54,100 nucleotides of DNA from an uncultured Prevotellaceae bacterium. GTDB taxonomy: Bacteria; Bacteroidota; Bacteroidia; Bacteroidales; Bacteroidaceae. Under the pieces are notes generated by a model. That model ran no database searches. It had not been told where the DNA came from and saw only the letters and a program-made list of their open reading frames with translations. A program made the translations under genes and the position numbers. Of the stretch, positions 1-6,924 are shown one piece after another. The stretch is from assembly GCA_902769805.1 (NCBI GenBank), contig CACXQL010000015.1:1-54100 (forward strand), given 5' to 3'. The number at the start of each line of letters is the position of its first letter. Position 1 is the first letter of the stretch.

Positions 1-1
1 T

Positions 2-1429
2 GCTGATGCGATGTTGGACTCTACGCCCATCGTGGTGATTGCCGGACAGGTAGCCATCAATGCGTTGGGTACTGATGCCTTTCAGGAGGTTGACCTCGTT
101 GGTGTCGCTCAGCCAATCTCCAAATGGAGCTATCAGATACGCCACGCCGAGGATGTCGCATGGGCAGTAAGTCGTGCTTTCTATATTGCACGTACGGGCA
201 GACCGGGTCCTGTTGTCCTTGACTTCCCTCGTAACGCACAGGTGGAAGAGATAGACTGGGAACCTGCGAAGGTGGACTTTGTCCGTTCCTATGTGGCTTA
301 TCCGAAACTGAACATGGAGGCTGTCCGTGAGGCTGCCGAACTGATTAATAACGCCAAGAAACCTCTTGCTCTGGTAGGGCAGGGTGTAGAGTTAGGTCAT
401 GCACAGGAGGAGCTGAAGACTTTCTTGGAGAAGGCAGACATCCCTGCTGGTCGTACGATGCTCGGACTGAGTGCCTTACCCTCTGACCATCCGCTGAATG
501 TAGGTATGCTGGGTATGCATGGTAACTATGCTGTTAACCTGAAGGAGCAGGAGTGTGACGTGCTGATAGCTATCGGTATGCGTTTCAGTGACCGTGTGAC
601 AGGTAATACTAAGACGTATGCCAAGCAGGCGAAGATCATTCATCTGGATATCGACCGCAGTGAGATTGACAAGAATGTGAAGACGGATGTGGCTGTCGTC
701 GCAGACTGTAAGGAGTCATTACCTGCCATTACGGCTTTGTTGAATAAGAACAGGCATACGGAATGGCGTGACTCGTTCAAGGAGTTAGATGTGAAAGAGC
801 GTACGAAGGTCATAGAGCCTGCCATCCATCCGACGGAAGGACCGCTATTGATGGGTGAGGTCGTCAATGCCGTCGCAGAGAAAGCCCCGAAGGGAACAGT
901 CCTCGTAACGGATGTGGGACAGAATCAGCTCTTTGCTACCCGTTACTTCAAATATCCTGAGAAGCGTAGTATCTGTACCAGTGGCGGTCTTGGTACGATG
1001 GGCTATGGTATGCCTGCCGCCATCGGTGCTACGTTTGCCACTGACCGTATGGTGGTATGCTTTATGGGTGACGGTGGTTTCCAGATGAACATCCAGGAGT
1101 TAGGTACTATCATGGAGCAGCAGGCTCCTGTGAAGATGATACTCCTCAATAACAACTATCTGGGTAATGTGCGCCAGTGGCAGGATATGTTCTGGATGCG
1201 TCGTAAGTCGTTTACGAAGATGCTGAACCCCTGTTACGAGCAGATAGCTAAGGGCTATGGTATTGCATACGAGGCAGTGACAGACCGTGCCAACCTTGCC
1301 GCTGCCGTTGAGAAGATGCTGACGACCAAGGGTCCGTATATCTTGGAGTGTGCCATCAAGGAGGATGACGATGTATTGCCGATGACACCTCCGGGAATGA
1401 ACGTTAACGATATGATGTTGGAAGTCTGA
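2..1429 (+). CDS. ilvB: Acetolactate synthase large subunit (5'-truncated by window edge)
   Basis: This is the catalytic, thiamine-diphosphate-dependent subunit of acetohydroxyacid synthase, which makes acetolactate or acetohydroxybutyrate in the first common step of valine, leucine and isoleucine synthesis. The frame is open from base 2, so the first ATG at 11 is internal. About 90 N-terminal residues of the usual ~565 lie outside the window. The diphosphate-binding motif GDGGFQMN followed by the LLNNNYLG stretch is visible near bases 1069-1160, and the central FAD/Rossmann-like domain (AIGMRFSDRVTG) is intact. ilvN follows after 34 bp, the usual large/small subunit order. ilvD probably lies upstream, which is inferred from other Bacteroidales. 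The family call is very secure; the fragment shows no damage. Confidence 0.97.
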   Translation, partial: ADAMLDSTPIVVIAGQVAINALGTDAFQEVDLVGVAQPISKWSYQIRHAEDVAWAVSRAFYIARTGRPGPVVLDFPRNAQVEEIDWEPAKVDFVRSYVAYPKLNMEAVREAAELINNAKKPLALVGQGVELGHAQEELKTFLEKADIPAGRTMLGLSALPSDHPLNVGMLGMHGNYAVNLKEQECDVLIAIGMRFSDRVTGNTKTYAKQAKIIHLDIDRSEIDKNVKTDVAVVADCKESLPAITALLNKNRHTEWRDSFKELDVKERTKVIEPAIHPTEGPLLMGEVVNAVAEKAPKGTVLVTDVGQNQLFATRYFKYPEKRSICTSGGLGTMGYGMPAAIGATFATDRMVVCFMGDGGFQMNIQELGTIMEQQAPVKMILLNNNYLGNVRQWQDMFWMRRKSFTKMLNPCYEQIAKGYGIAYEAVTDRANLAAAVEKMLTTKGPYILECAIKEDDDVLPMTPPGMNVNDMMLEV

Positions 1430-1463
1430 GAAAGGTAAAAAAGTAAAAAGGTAAAGAAGTAAG

Positions 1464-2009
1464 ATGGAAGAGAAGAATAAACTATATACACTGCTGGTTT
1501 ACTCAGAGAACGTCGCAGGTATCCTGAATCAGATTACGGCTGTCTTTACGCGTCGTCAGGTGAATATTGAGAGTCTGAACGTGTCGGCATCGAGTATTGA
1601 GGGGGTGCATAAGTACACCATCACGGCATGGAGTAACGAGGATCAGATTATCAAGATTACCAAGCAGATTGAGAAGAAAATCGATGTAGTAAAGGCAAAC
1701 TATTTCACGGATGACCAGTTGTTTATCCGTGAGACAGGACTCTATAAACTATCCACTGACTTAGTGATGCAGAATCCGGAGATATCACGTACCATCCGCA
1801 GGTTTGATGCAAGTATCACGGAAGTCAATCCCACCTATGTCATCGTGATGAAATATGGTGTCACGGAGGATATCATCAACCTCTATCGTGCACTGGACGA
1901 GTTTGGTTGTGTCCTCCAGTACACCCGTAGCGGACGTATTGCCGTCACCCGTGGCACACAGGAGCAGGTCAGTGCATTCTTAGAAGAAAGGCAGAACCAA
2001 CATGGATAA
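1464..2009 (+). CDS. ilvN: Acetolactate synthase small (regulatory) subunit
   Basis: This is the regulatory subunit that activates the IlvB catalytic subunit and normally carries valine feedback control. The N-terminal ACT domain is clear: LLVYSENVAGILNQITAVF followed by RRQVNIESLNV, about residues 8-45. A second C-terminal domain runs to residue 181, a normal length for the longer bacterial small subunits. The gene starts 34 bp after ilvB and overlaps the thioesterase start by 8 bp, so the three are almost certainly co-transcribed and partly translationally coupled. No frame damage is seen. Confidence 0.95.
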   Translation: MEEKNKLYTLLVYSENVAGILNQITAVFTRRQVNIESLNVSASSIEGVHKYTITAWSNEDQIIKITKQIEKKIDVVKANYFTDDQLFIRETGLYKLSTDLVMQNPEISRTIRRFDASITEVNPTYVIVMKYGVTEDIINLYRALDEFGCVLQYTRSGRIAVTRGTQEQVSAFLEERQNQHG

Positions 2010-2781
2010 AGTCGGTTGTTATCCTTTTATGGCAGAACCGTTCCACTGTGACTTCAGTGGACGGCTATTCATGGGACATTTGGGAAACCACATGTTGAAT
2101 GCCGCTGATTTCCATTCCTCTGCCCGTGGTTTTGGCATGAAGTACCTGATGACTATCAAGCGTTCTTGGGTATTGTCGCGTCTCGCCATTGAGATGAATG
2201 AGATGCCACTGCAATATACGAAGTTTAATGTAGAGACGTGGGTGGAGAGTGCCATGCGCTATTTCACCTCCCGTAACTTCGCAGTCATCGGTGAAGACGG
2301 CAAAGCCTATGGCTATGGACGCAGTATCTGGGCGATGATAGACACGGAGAGTCGCCAGCCTACTGATATCTATGCCATCGACAATGGTGCCATCGAACAG
2401 TGGATCGTCAAGGATAAGGAATGTCCCATCGGCAAGGGTGGGCGAGTGAAGATGAGTGATGATGCAGAGCTGGTGCGTACCATCGATACCTATTATAATG
2501 ATGTGGACATCAACGGACATATCAACTCAGTAAAGTATATCGAGCATGTCCTGGACTTATGGGATATGGAGTGGTACCGCACCCATCAGATCAAGCGTTT
2601 CGAGATAGCCTATGTCGCTGAGGCACATGCTGGTGATCAGCTGAGTTTCTATATGGAGAAGGAGGAAGAACCTTCTACTCTCAACTCTTCACTCTCTACT
2701 TTCAATATTCGTATTATGAAGACCTCTGCAGATAACCCAGACCTGATAGAGGTTTGTCGTAGCAAGGTAACATATAGATAA
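2002..2781 (+). CDS. Acyl-ACP thioesterase (FatA/FatB-like double hotdog)
   Basis: The protein is expected to hydrolyse acyl-ACP to free fatty acid and ACP in the cytoplasm. The 259-residue length fits a double hotdog fold of the plant FatA/FatB type found across Bacteroidetes. The second hotdog carries the family's Asp-Asn-His pattern in NDVDINGHINSVKYIEH (about residues 165-181), the recognisable catalytic segment. The gene overlaps ilvN by 8 bp; linkage to ilv genes is known in Bacteroides and may reflect branched-chain acyl products, but that is inference. Residues 225-236 (PSTLNSSLSTFN) are low-complexity and are encoded by a 7-bp repeat tract at 2675-2709, probably a disordered insertion between strands. 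The start ATG at 2002 lies inside ilvN and gives the expected N-terminus. Confidence 0.88.
   Translation: MDKVGCYPFMAEPFHCDFSGRLFMGHLGNHMLNAADFHSSARGFGMKYLMTIKRSWVLSRLAIEMNEMPLQYTKFNVETWVESAMRYFTSRNFAVIGEDGKAYGYGRSIWAMIDTESRQPTDIYAIDNGAIEQWIVKDKECPIGKGGRVKMSDDAELVRTIDTYYNDVDINGHINSVKYIEHVLDLWDMEWYRTHQIKRFEIAYVAEAHAGDQLSFYMEKEEEPSTLNSSLSTFNIRIMKTSADNPDLIEVCRSKVTYR
2675..2709 (+). repeat. Degenerate 7-bp tandem repeat inside thioesterase gene
   Basis: Five consecutive 7-mers can be read: CTACTCT, CAACTCT, TCACTCT, CTACTTT, CAATATT. They encode the Ser/Thr/Leu-rich stretch of the thioesterase. The unit is not a multiple of three, so a whole-unit gain or loss would shift the frame. Other 7-bp tracts occur elsewhere in the window. 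Confidence 0.7.
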
Positions 2782-2809
2782 TGCTGTCAACGGTTGTTAC
2801 AAGTGTATC

Positions 2810-2981
2810 ATGCTACAGAGATTGATATTGCTGTGTCTGCTTTTCCTGCCCCTTCATGCCATAGCCCAGGAAGAGGAGACGGCAGAGTTTACTTCCGACT
2901 TGTTCGGAGGTCAGATATTAGAACAGCAATAGTTTCGTCGATGTCATGGTGGGGGTTGCGTGGCAGCTGACAAAGAAATAA
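2810..2981 (+). pseudogene. Remnant of a small secreted/outer-membrane protein gene
   Basis: A 40-codon frame from ATG 2810 to TAG 2932 encodes a clear signal peptide (MLQRLILLCLLFLPLHAIAQ) followed by only 20 residues. Immediately after, in another frame (2931-2981), comes SFVDVMVGVAWQLTKK and a stop, which looks like the last beta-strand of an outer-membrane or DUF3316-type protein. A signal peptide and a terminal strand placed back to back in different frames suggest an internal deletion that removed the middle of a gene. It starts 29 bp after the thioesterase and was probably the last gene of the ilv operon. The family name is a guess; the broken structure is directly visible. Confidence 0.6.
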
Positions 2982-3006
2982 AAAAGTATAAATCAGATAG
3001 AATATA

Positions 3007-3038
3007 TTTGGATGTTTGCTCACAAATTGTTACCTTTG
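3007..3038 (+). promoter_or_regulatory. Bacteroidetes-type promoter of ilvC
   Basis: TTTG at 3007-3010 is followed by a 20-bp spacer and TACCTTTG at 3031-3038, an exact match to the TTTG-N19-21-TAnnTTTG consensus. It gives ilvC its own transcript with a leader of about 125 nt, unlike most genes here, whose leaders are shorter than 60 nt. Confidence 0.85.
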
Positions 3039-3056
3039 CATCCAATTATTAAGTTA

Positions 3057-3132
3057 AGCCCTCGTCAGTGTTTCGGGTAATCACTGAGTAGACTAACAAA
3101 ACGACGGCTCTCGGGTAGGGCTGGCATGGTCG
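3057..3132 (+). promoter_or_regulatory. Paired 5' leader of ilvC, possible regulatory RNA
   Basis: The leader contains AGCCCT (3057-3062) complementary to AGGGCT (3117-3122). Enclosed is a hairpin TCAGTG (3065-3070)/CACTGA (3082-3087) with an 11-nt loop. An alternative pairing CGAC (3102-3105)/GTCG (3129-3132) would compete with closure of the outer stem. Competing stems upstream of a biosynthetic gene suggest attenuation or ligand control, but no obvious leader peptide rich in Val/Leu/Ile was found. The pairing is seen in the sequence; the function is inference. Confidence 0.4.
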
Positions 3133-3169
3133 GCAAGGGATAAGTATAACATTTAAAACATTTGCAATT

Positions 3170-4201
3170 ATGGCAGAAATGAATTTTGGTGGCGTAATGG
3201 AGACTGTAGTCACCAGCAAGGAGTTCTCTTTGGAGAAAGCACGTGAGGTATTGAAGGATGAAGTGATTGCCGTTATCGGTTATGGCGTTCAGGGTCCTGG
3301 ACAGGCTTGTAACCTGCGCGACAATGGCTTTAATGTAATTGTTGGACAGCGCCAGGGTAAGACCTATGAGAAGGCTGTTGCCGACGGATGGGTTCCCGGT
3401 AAGACCCTGTTCTCTATCGAGGAGGCTGCCGAGAAGGGTACTATCCTTTGTATGTTGCTCTCTGATGCTGGTCAGATGCAGCAGTGGCCTACCATCAAGC
3501 AATATCTGAAGCCAGGTAAGACCCTTTATTATTCTCATGGTTTCGCTATCAACTGGAGCGATCGCACAGGTGTTGTCCCCCCGAAGGATGTTGACGTTAT
3601 CATGGTGGCTCCTAAGGGTTCCGGTACCTCTCTCCGCACGATGTTCTGCGAGGGCCGCGGTCTGAACTGCTCTTATGCTGTTTACCAGGATGCTACTGGT
3701 AAGGCTAAGGAGAAGACACTTGCCTTCGGTATCGGTATCGGTGCAGGTTATCTGTTTGAGACAACTTTCCAGCGTGAGGCTACCTCTGACCTCACTGGTG
3801 AGCGTGGTTCACTGATGGGTGCTATCCAGGGCTTGCTGTTGGCTCAATATGAAGTACTGCGTGAGAATGGTCATACGCCTTCTGAGGCTTTCAACGAGAC
3901 TGTTGAGGAACTTACCCAGAGCCTTGGTCCGTTGTTCGGAGCCAAAGGTATGGACTGGATGTATGCAAACTGCTCTACTACTGCACAGCGTGGTGCGCTC
4001 GACTGGGCTCCCCGTTTCCACGACGCTATCAAGCCTGTCATGGAGTGGTTGTACTACTCTGTGAAGACGGGTAATGAGGCTCAGATCACCATCGACGCTA
4101 ACTCTAAGCCCGACTATCGTGCCGGTCTGGAGAAGGAACTCGAGGCTATGCGCAACCAGGAGATGTGGCGGCTCAGAGAAAACAACGTGTTTTCAAGGTA
4201 A
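3170..4201 (+). CDS. ilvC: Ketol-acid reductoisomerase
   Basis: This is the second enzyme of branched-chain amino acid synthesis: Mg- and NAD(P)H-dependent isomerisation and reduction of acetohydroxy acids in the cytoplasm. The Rossmann motif is GYGVQGPGQ at residues 37-45, the Bacteroidetes variant of the usual GYGSQG. The C-terminal knotted domain carries the metal-ligand region (QREATSDLTGERGSLMGA). At 343 residues it is a standard short class I enzyme. The start follows an AT-rich stretch without a Shine-Dalgarno site, typical for the phylum. It has its own promoter at 3007-3038 and ends at a strong hairpin terminator. Product assignment is very secure. Confidence 0.97.
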   Translation: MAEMNFGGVMETVVTSKEFSLEKAREVLKDEVIAVIGYGVQGPGQACNLRDNGFNVIVGQRQGKTYEKAVADGWVPGKTLFSIEEAAEKGTILCMLLSDAGQMQQWPTIKQYLKPGKTLYYSHGFAINWSDRTGVVPPKDVDVIMVAPKGSGTSLRTMFCEGRGLNCSYAVYQDATGKAKEKTLAFGIGIGAGYLFETTFQREATSDLTGERGSLMGAIQGLLLAQYEVLRENGHTPSEAFNETVEELTQSLGPLFGAKGMDWMYANCSTTAQRGALDWAPRFHDAIKPVMEWLYYSVKTGNEAQITIDANSKPDYRAGLEKELEAMRNQEMWRLRENNVFSR

Positions 4202-4222
4202 AAGTAGCTTACTTTCGATGCG
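4201..4222 (+). repeat. 22-nt repeat unit, left of the toxin-antitoxin pair
   Basis: The 22 bases starting in the ilvC stop codon match 19 of 22 positions of the unit at 4819-4840 on the other side of the toxin-antitoxin pair. The common core is GCTTACTTTCGAT. The two units lie 618 bp apart in direct orientation. Confidence 0.65.
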
Positions 4223-4260
4223 TTTGAACGTTACATTCACCCCGTTTGTAACGTTCAAAC
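4222..4260 (+). terminator. Hairpin terminator after ilvC
   Basis: A perfect 13-bp inverted repeat (4222-4234 with 4248-4260) encloses a 13-nt loop and is followed by TTTTGCTTATT on the plus strand. It fits an intrinsic terminator for ilvC and may also stop leftward transcription of the toxin gene that ends at 4267. Confidence 0.8.
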
Positions 4261-4266
4261 TTTTGC

Positions 4267-4611
4267 TTATTGAGATTCTATAGAAAGAATATCGTTGAGT
4301 TTTTTCAGCATAGTGGCATCATCCATACGTGTATTCTTTACAAACTCAATATAAACATTCTCTTCGTTGACGGTGTATAGCAGTTTTATCTCACTAATAA
4401 CAACAATACTGCGATACTCTATACCTGTTGCTTCAAATAATTCATTTTCAAGTTTACCTGACAAAGGGAAACTTGATATACGACTTACGGCTTTATAAAT
4501 CCTACTCGTCAACTTCTTTAGTTGACGTTCTCCAAACTCCTCAAAAGTATATAAGATAACCTCAGACAGACTCTGCTGCGCAATAGGCGTCCACTTGATG
4601 GGTAAGCTCAT
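4267..4611 (-). CDS. RelE/ParE family toxin
   Basis: The protein is the probable toxin of a type II toxin-antitoxin pair. Family features visible in the 114 residues from MSLPIKW are the two N-terminal helices (AQQSLSEVILYTFEEFG), the PLSGK-type turn, and the later strands EYRSIVVISEIKLLYTVNEENVYIEFV. The RelE/ParE fold either cleaves ribosome-bound mRNA or inhibits gyrase; which applies here cannot be told. The start MSLP at 4611 is preferred over an ATG at 4623 because family members begin just before this strand. It overlaps the antitoxin gene by about 50 bp, typical coupling. The cassette is flanked by 22-nt repeats, which hints at mobility. Confidence 0.85.
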   Translation of the reverse strand: MSLPIKWTPIAQQSLSEVILYTFEEFGERQLKKLTSRIYKAVSRISSFPLSGKLENELFEATGIEYRSIVVISEIKLLYTVNEENVYIEFVKNTRMDDATMLKKLNDILSIESQ

Positions 4612-4723
4612 ACACCTTCTCATTCATGAAACGTTCAATTTCGTCCATGGAAACAGTCTGACCTGACATAGCTTGTGAATGGCTCTTTTTAAGAATAGCT
4701 ATCAAAGATTCGTTTACTTCCAT
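4562..4723 (-). CDS. Antitoxin of the RelE/ParE pair
   Basis: This 53-residue protein (from MEVNESLIAILKKSHSQ) is the probable antitoxin. The segment SGQTVSMDEIERFMNEKV resembles the toxin-wrapping helix of short RelB/ParD-like antitoxins, but no clear DNA-binding fold is visible, so the family is unassigned. An ATG further upstream at 4753 would fall inside the -10-like element at 4751-4758, so the start at 4723 is chosen. It precedes and overlaps the toxin gene, the usual antitoxin-first order. Confidence 0.75.
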   Translation of the reverse strand: MEVNESLIAILKKSHSQAMSGQTVSMDEIERFMNEKVYELTHQVDAYCAAESV

Positions 4724-4750
4724 TTCTCTTTCTATTATTCTATACTGCTG

Positions 4751-4782
4751 CAAAGATACAAACTTTGTTTGAAACTTCCAAA
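4751..4782 (-). promoter_or_regulatory. Promoter of the toxin-antitoxin operon
   Basis: Read on the minus strand, TTTG (4782-4779) is followed by a 20-bp spacer and TATCTTTG (4758-4751). This exact consensus match fixes the antitoxin start downstream at 4723. Confidence 0.8.
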
Positions 4783-4818
4783 TTAATCCTTTTTATTTTT
4801 TTATTTTCGATAAAGTAG

Positions 4819-4884
4819 AAAGTGGCTTACTTTCGATATGAAAACACGCTACTTTCACATCAAAAACACGCTACTTTCGCATCG
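4819..4884 (+). repeat. Three tandem 22-nt repeat units right of the toxin-antitoxin pair
   Basis: Three consecutive 22-nt units lie at 4819-4840, 4841-4862 and 4863-4884. The second and third share 20 of 22 bases (AAAACACGCTACTTTC then CATC). The first matches the unit left of the cassette at 4201-4222. The last unit runs into CGAAAGT, which pairs with ACTTTCG around a CAT loop. Confidence 0.7.
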
Positions 4885-4940
4885 AAAGTGATATGTTTTT
4901 AATCTGTTTTTGCCCATTTTTGTGCCAAAAATCGGAAGTT

Positions 4941-5011
4941 AATGTCACTAATGTTACTCAGGAATGCCGATAAATAGGGCGTTTGTGATATTAGTGACAT
5001 TTGTGACATTA
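4941..5011. repeat. Inverted 9-nt tandem motifs
   Basis: Three 9-mers GTGATATTA, GTGACATTT and GTGACATTA occupy 4985-5011. An inverted partner at 4940-4957 reads TAATGTCAC then TAATGTTAC. The 12-nt arms 4941-4952 and 4990-5001 are perfect reverse complements with a 37-nt loop. Function is unknown; they could be operator-like protein sites or a long hairpin. Confidence 0.6.
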
Positions 5012-5039
5012 AATAAAATTTTATGTTTTTGTAGTGTAC

Positions 5040-5203
5040 TGAATAAGTTGATGTATTACAATGAATAAGTTGACAGCATGGATACCCATTGTTTCAAGGT
5101 ATTCTAACGATACTTTCGAGGAGTAAGTAGCCTTCTTACGACCTTTCACCTACAGGTGCACGATCTTTCACCTGCAGCTGCAAGGTCTTTCAGCCATAGG
5201 AGA
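5040..5203. repeat. Two more sets of 22-nt period repeats; rest of 4754-5278 non-coding
   Basis: TGAATAAGTTGA occurs at 5040-5051 and again at 5062-5073, exactly 22 nt apart. Units 5139-5160 and 5161-5182 are near-identical 22-mers around CTTTCACCT, each with a CACCT-CAGGTG-like palindrome; 5183-5204 is a weaker third copy. No coding frame of note, RNA gene or promoter besides that of the toxin-antitoxin operon was seen between 4754 and 5278. Confidence 0.6.
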
Positions 5204-5278
5204 AAGATTGTGCAGCCCTAACTGAAACCCTTCTTTAATAACTGAGGGTAGGTGTTTTTTCTTTCGAGAAATAACGTT

Positions 5279-6559
5279 TTACTCTTCAATTTTCTCCCAT
5301 TCTCCACTATCTAATAAATACCATCTAACTTTGTGTTTCATTGTTTCGCTCTCGAAAATTTCTACATATCCGTAATTCATTCCTTTCTTTGGTTCTACAA
5401 TCGCTTTCCCAACATTATTATATATAACCTTGTTATAGAAAGATTTGACAGGGGAATCTGCCTCGCCAGCCAAATTATACACATTGATACAAATTCGATT
5501 ACCACCTTCTTGAATCGTTCTGCCTGCTACTATCAATTCGTCAGAGCCATCACCATTTATGTCTGATTGACCAAAGAAATACTCACAACTTCCGTCAATA
5601 TCTATCACATCACTTAAATCCCCTAAGTCAAGATTCAAATCTTTAACCTTTTCTCCGTTAAGTTTTAAACCAAAAGCACCCTTTTGTTTTCCTGCACGAA
5701 TGAAGAAACTTTTCTTACTTGAATACATATATATTCCTGGGCTAACGGCTTGACTATAATCTCCAGATGGAGATATGTGCGGATTATACTTTGCTATATT
5801 TCTAATACCATGAACAAAACAATCATTAGGAGAAACTGATGGCATGGCATTTCCACCTTCCTCCTCAATATCTGTAATCTCATTACTTTCTTCCGCTTGT
5901 TCTGCTTCAACAACCTCTACATCTGCTATTTTTTCTTTCTGTTCAATCTTTTGCTCCTCTTTCTGATGTACAGCATATTGAATCCAAATAGCGGGGATGA
6001 AACCAACAATAGCCACAAGACCTATCGCAATATAAGTAAGAGATTTCTTGCTTATGGCTTGATTATTTTCATTCTTGATGAACCAAGGTAAAGCCAAAAG
6101 AGCAATTCCGCAAAGAAGATAAATAATACTCCCTGCGCCAAGACCTGTATCTTTCAAGAAGTCGCTAAAATTTGAAAGTATGGATAGATACAAAGGAGAT
6201 ACTATCAGCAATATACCTGCTACCTTTTTACCAACGTTGCCCATATAGAGTGTTGCACAAATAATTGGCGCAAAAACATACATTGTCAAAAATATGGGAA
6301 CATAATAACCGCAAAGAACAACAACACTTTTATCACTTTGGTCACCCATCATTTTTAGTGTATCTGCAAAATTCAAACTAAGTGTTCCAAAGGTTAAAAC
6401 GGGTAGCACAAATACGGACAATAAGGCCACAAGACAAACCAACATTCCAATCTTTTGTAAATTAGAGAAAGGTTTTGGCGTATTTAAATAAACGATAATA
6501 GGGCCTACTAGCATAATTGCAAACCATACAATAATTCCTAAAACAAGAATGATATTCAT
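5279..6559 (-). CDS. Membrane protein with C-terminal FG-GAP-like domain, function unknown
   Basis: I do not recognise this 426-residue protein as a named family. About six membrane segments are visible (residues near 5-25, 38-62, 84-107, 111-130, 141-161, 173-197). A highly charged Glu/Lys linker (about 200-240, EEQKIEQKEKIADVEVVEAEQ) follows, then a soluble C-terminal domain with DINGDGSDELIVAG near 331-345, the Asp-rich loop typical of FG-GAP/VCBS or calcium-loop repeats. The soluble part is probably a periplasmic or extracytoplasmic sensor or binding domain; this is inference. The gene is much more AT-rich than its neighbours and stands alone behind a long paired leader, which suggests acquisition by transfer. 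Confidence 0.7.
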   Translation of the reverse strand: MNIILVLGIIVWFAIMLVGPIIVYLNTPKPFSNLQKIGMLVCLVALLSVFVLPVLTFGTLSLNFADTLKMMGDQSDKSVVVLCGYYVPIFLTMYVFAPIICATLYMGNVGKKVAGILLIVSPLYLSILSNFSDFLKDTGLGAGSIIYLLCGIALLALPWFIKNENNQAISKKSLTYIAIGLVAIVGFIPAIWIQYAVHQKEEQKIEQKEKIADVEVVEAEQAEESNEITDIEEEGGNAMPSVSPNDCFVHGIRNIAKYNPHISPSGDYSQAVSPGIYMYSSKKSFFIRAGKQKGAFGLKLNGEKVKDLNLDLGDLSDVIDIDGSCEYFFGQSDINGDGSDELIVAGRTIQEGGNRICINVYNLAGEADSPVKSFYNKVIYNNVGKAIVEPKKGMNYGYVEIFESETMKHKVRWYLLDSGEWEKIEE

Positions 6560-6576
6560 AATCCCATCCCATTTAC

Positions 6577-6791
6577 GTCCTCCAGTAGCCTATAAGGACA
6601 TTACAAAATTAGAAGCGTGGCACTGATATACCACTTCTTCAATCGGAGGTTGTGAGAATCACCTTAGTACGAGAAATGTAACCAGCCCACGCTATACACG
6701 CGAACCGTCACACTTTCCTTGCGTACTACAGAAGTTTCTCACATTTCCGATTACAAGTTGAGCATAACGCTTCGTTTTCAATATGTCTTGT
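6577..6791 (-). ncRNA. Candidate structured leader RNA upstream of the membrane protein
   Basis: Read on the minus strand, four stem-loops follow each other. H1 has 5-bp arms 6787-6791/6753-6757. H2 is long: arms 6746-6752/6641-6647 and 6736-6743/6651-6658, then 6722-6728/6665-6671, then an inner stem and a CGC/GCG hairpin. H3 is 6611-6638 (GAAG-TGG arms), and H4 is 6577-6581/6595-6599, ending 17 nt before the ATG. At least two positions pair as G-U only in the minus-strand RNA (6621/6630 and 6680/6709), which supports that orientation. I cannot match it to a known riboswitch class by eye. Confidence 0.5.
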
Positions 6792-6809
6792 GTCCTTTAG
6801 AACACGTTG

Positions 6810-6817
6810 CAAATATA
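6810..6817 (-). promoter_or_regulatory. -7 element for leader and membrane protein
   Basis: TATATTTG on the minus strand matches TAnnTTTG and lies just upstream of the paired leader. A good TTTG at -33 is not visible, so this is a weaker call. It would be divergent from the promoter at 6855-6886. Confidence 0.45.
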
Positions 6818-6854
6818 CGAAAAAAGTTGGAAAGAGCGGCATTTCTCAATTAAA

Positions 6855-6886
6855 TTTGTGTAATTCAATAGAAATTACTATCTTTG
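6855..6886 (+). promoter_or_regulatory. Promoter of the four-helix-bundle gene
   Basis: TTTG at 6855-6858, a 20-bp spacer and TATCTTTG at 6879-6886 form an exact consensus. The predicted transcript start is about 35 nt before ATG 6925. Confidence 0.85.
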
Positions 6887-6924
6887 CCTTCCGAATAGCG
6901 ACATCAACTATTCAACAATTCATT

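Noticed and set aside
2781-2825. A 14-codon frame starting at ATG 2781 overlapping the thioesterase stop.
   Set aside because: It is very short with no signal or motif; the frame from 2810 with a signal peptide explains the region better.
4941-5011. Inverted GTGACATT motifs considered as a recombination (attC-like) site.
   Set aside because: No integrase is nearby and the arms lack the core features of integron sites; they remain unexplained repeats.
5139-5203. 22-nt period repeats considered as a CRISPR array.
   Set aside because: Units follow each other without spacers, there are only two to three copies, and no cas genes are nearby.
6790-6924. Upstream in-frame extension of the four-helix-bundle gene.
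   Set aside because: It precedes and overlaps a perfect promoter at 6855-6886, and relatives begin near the ATG at 6925.
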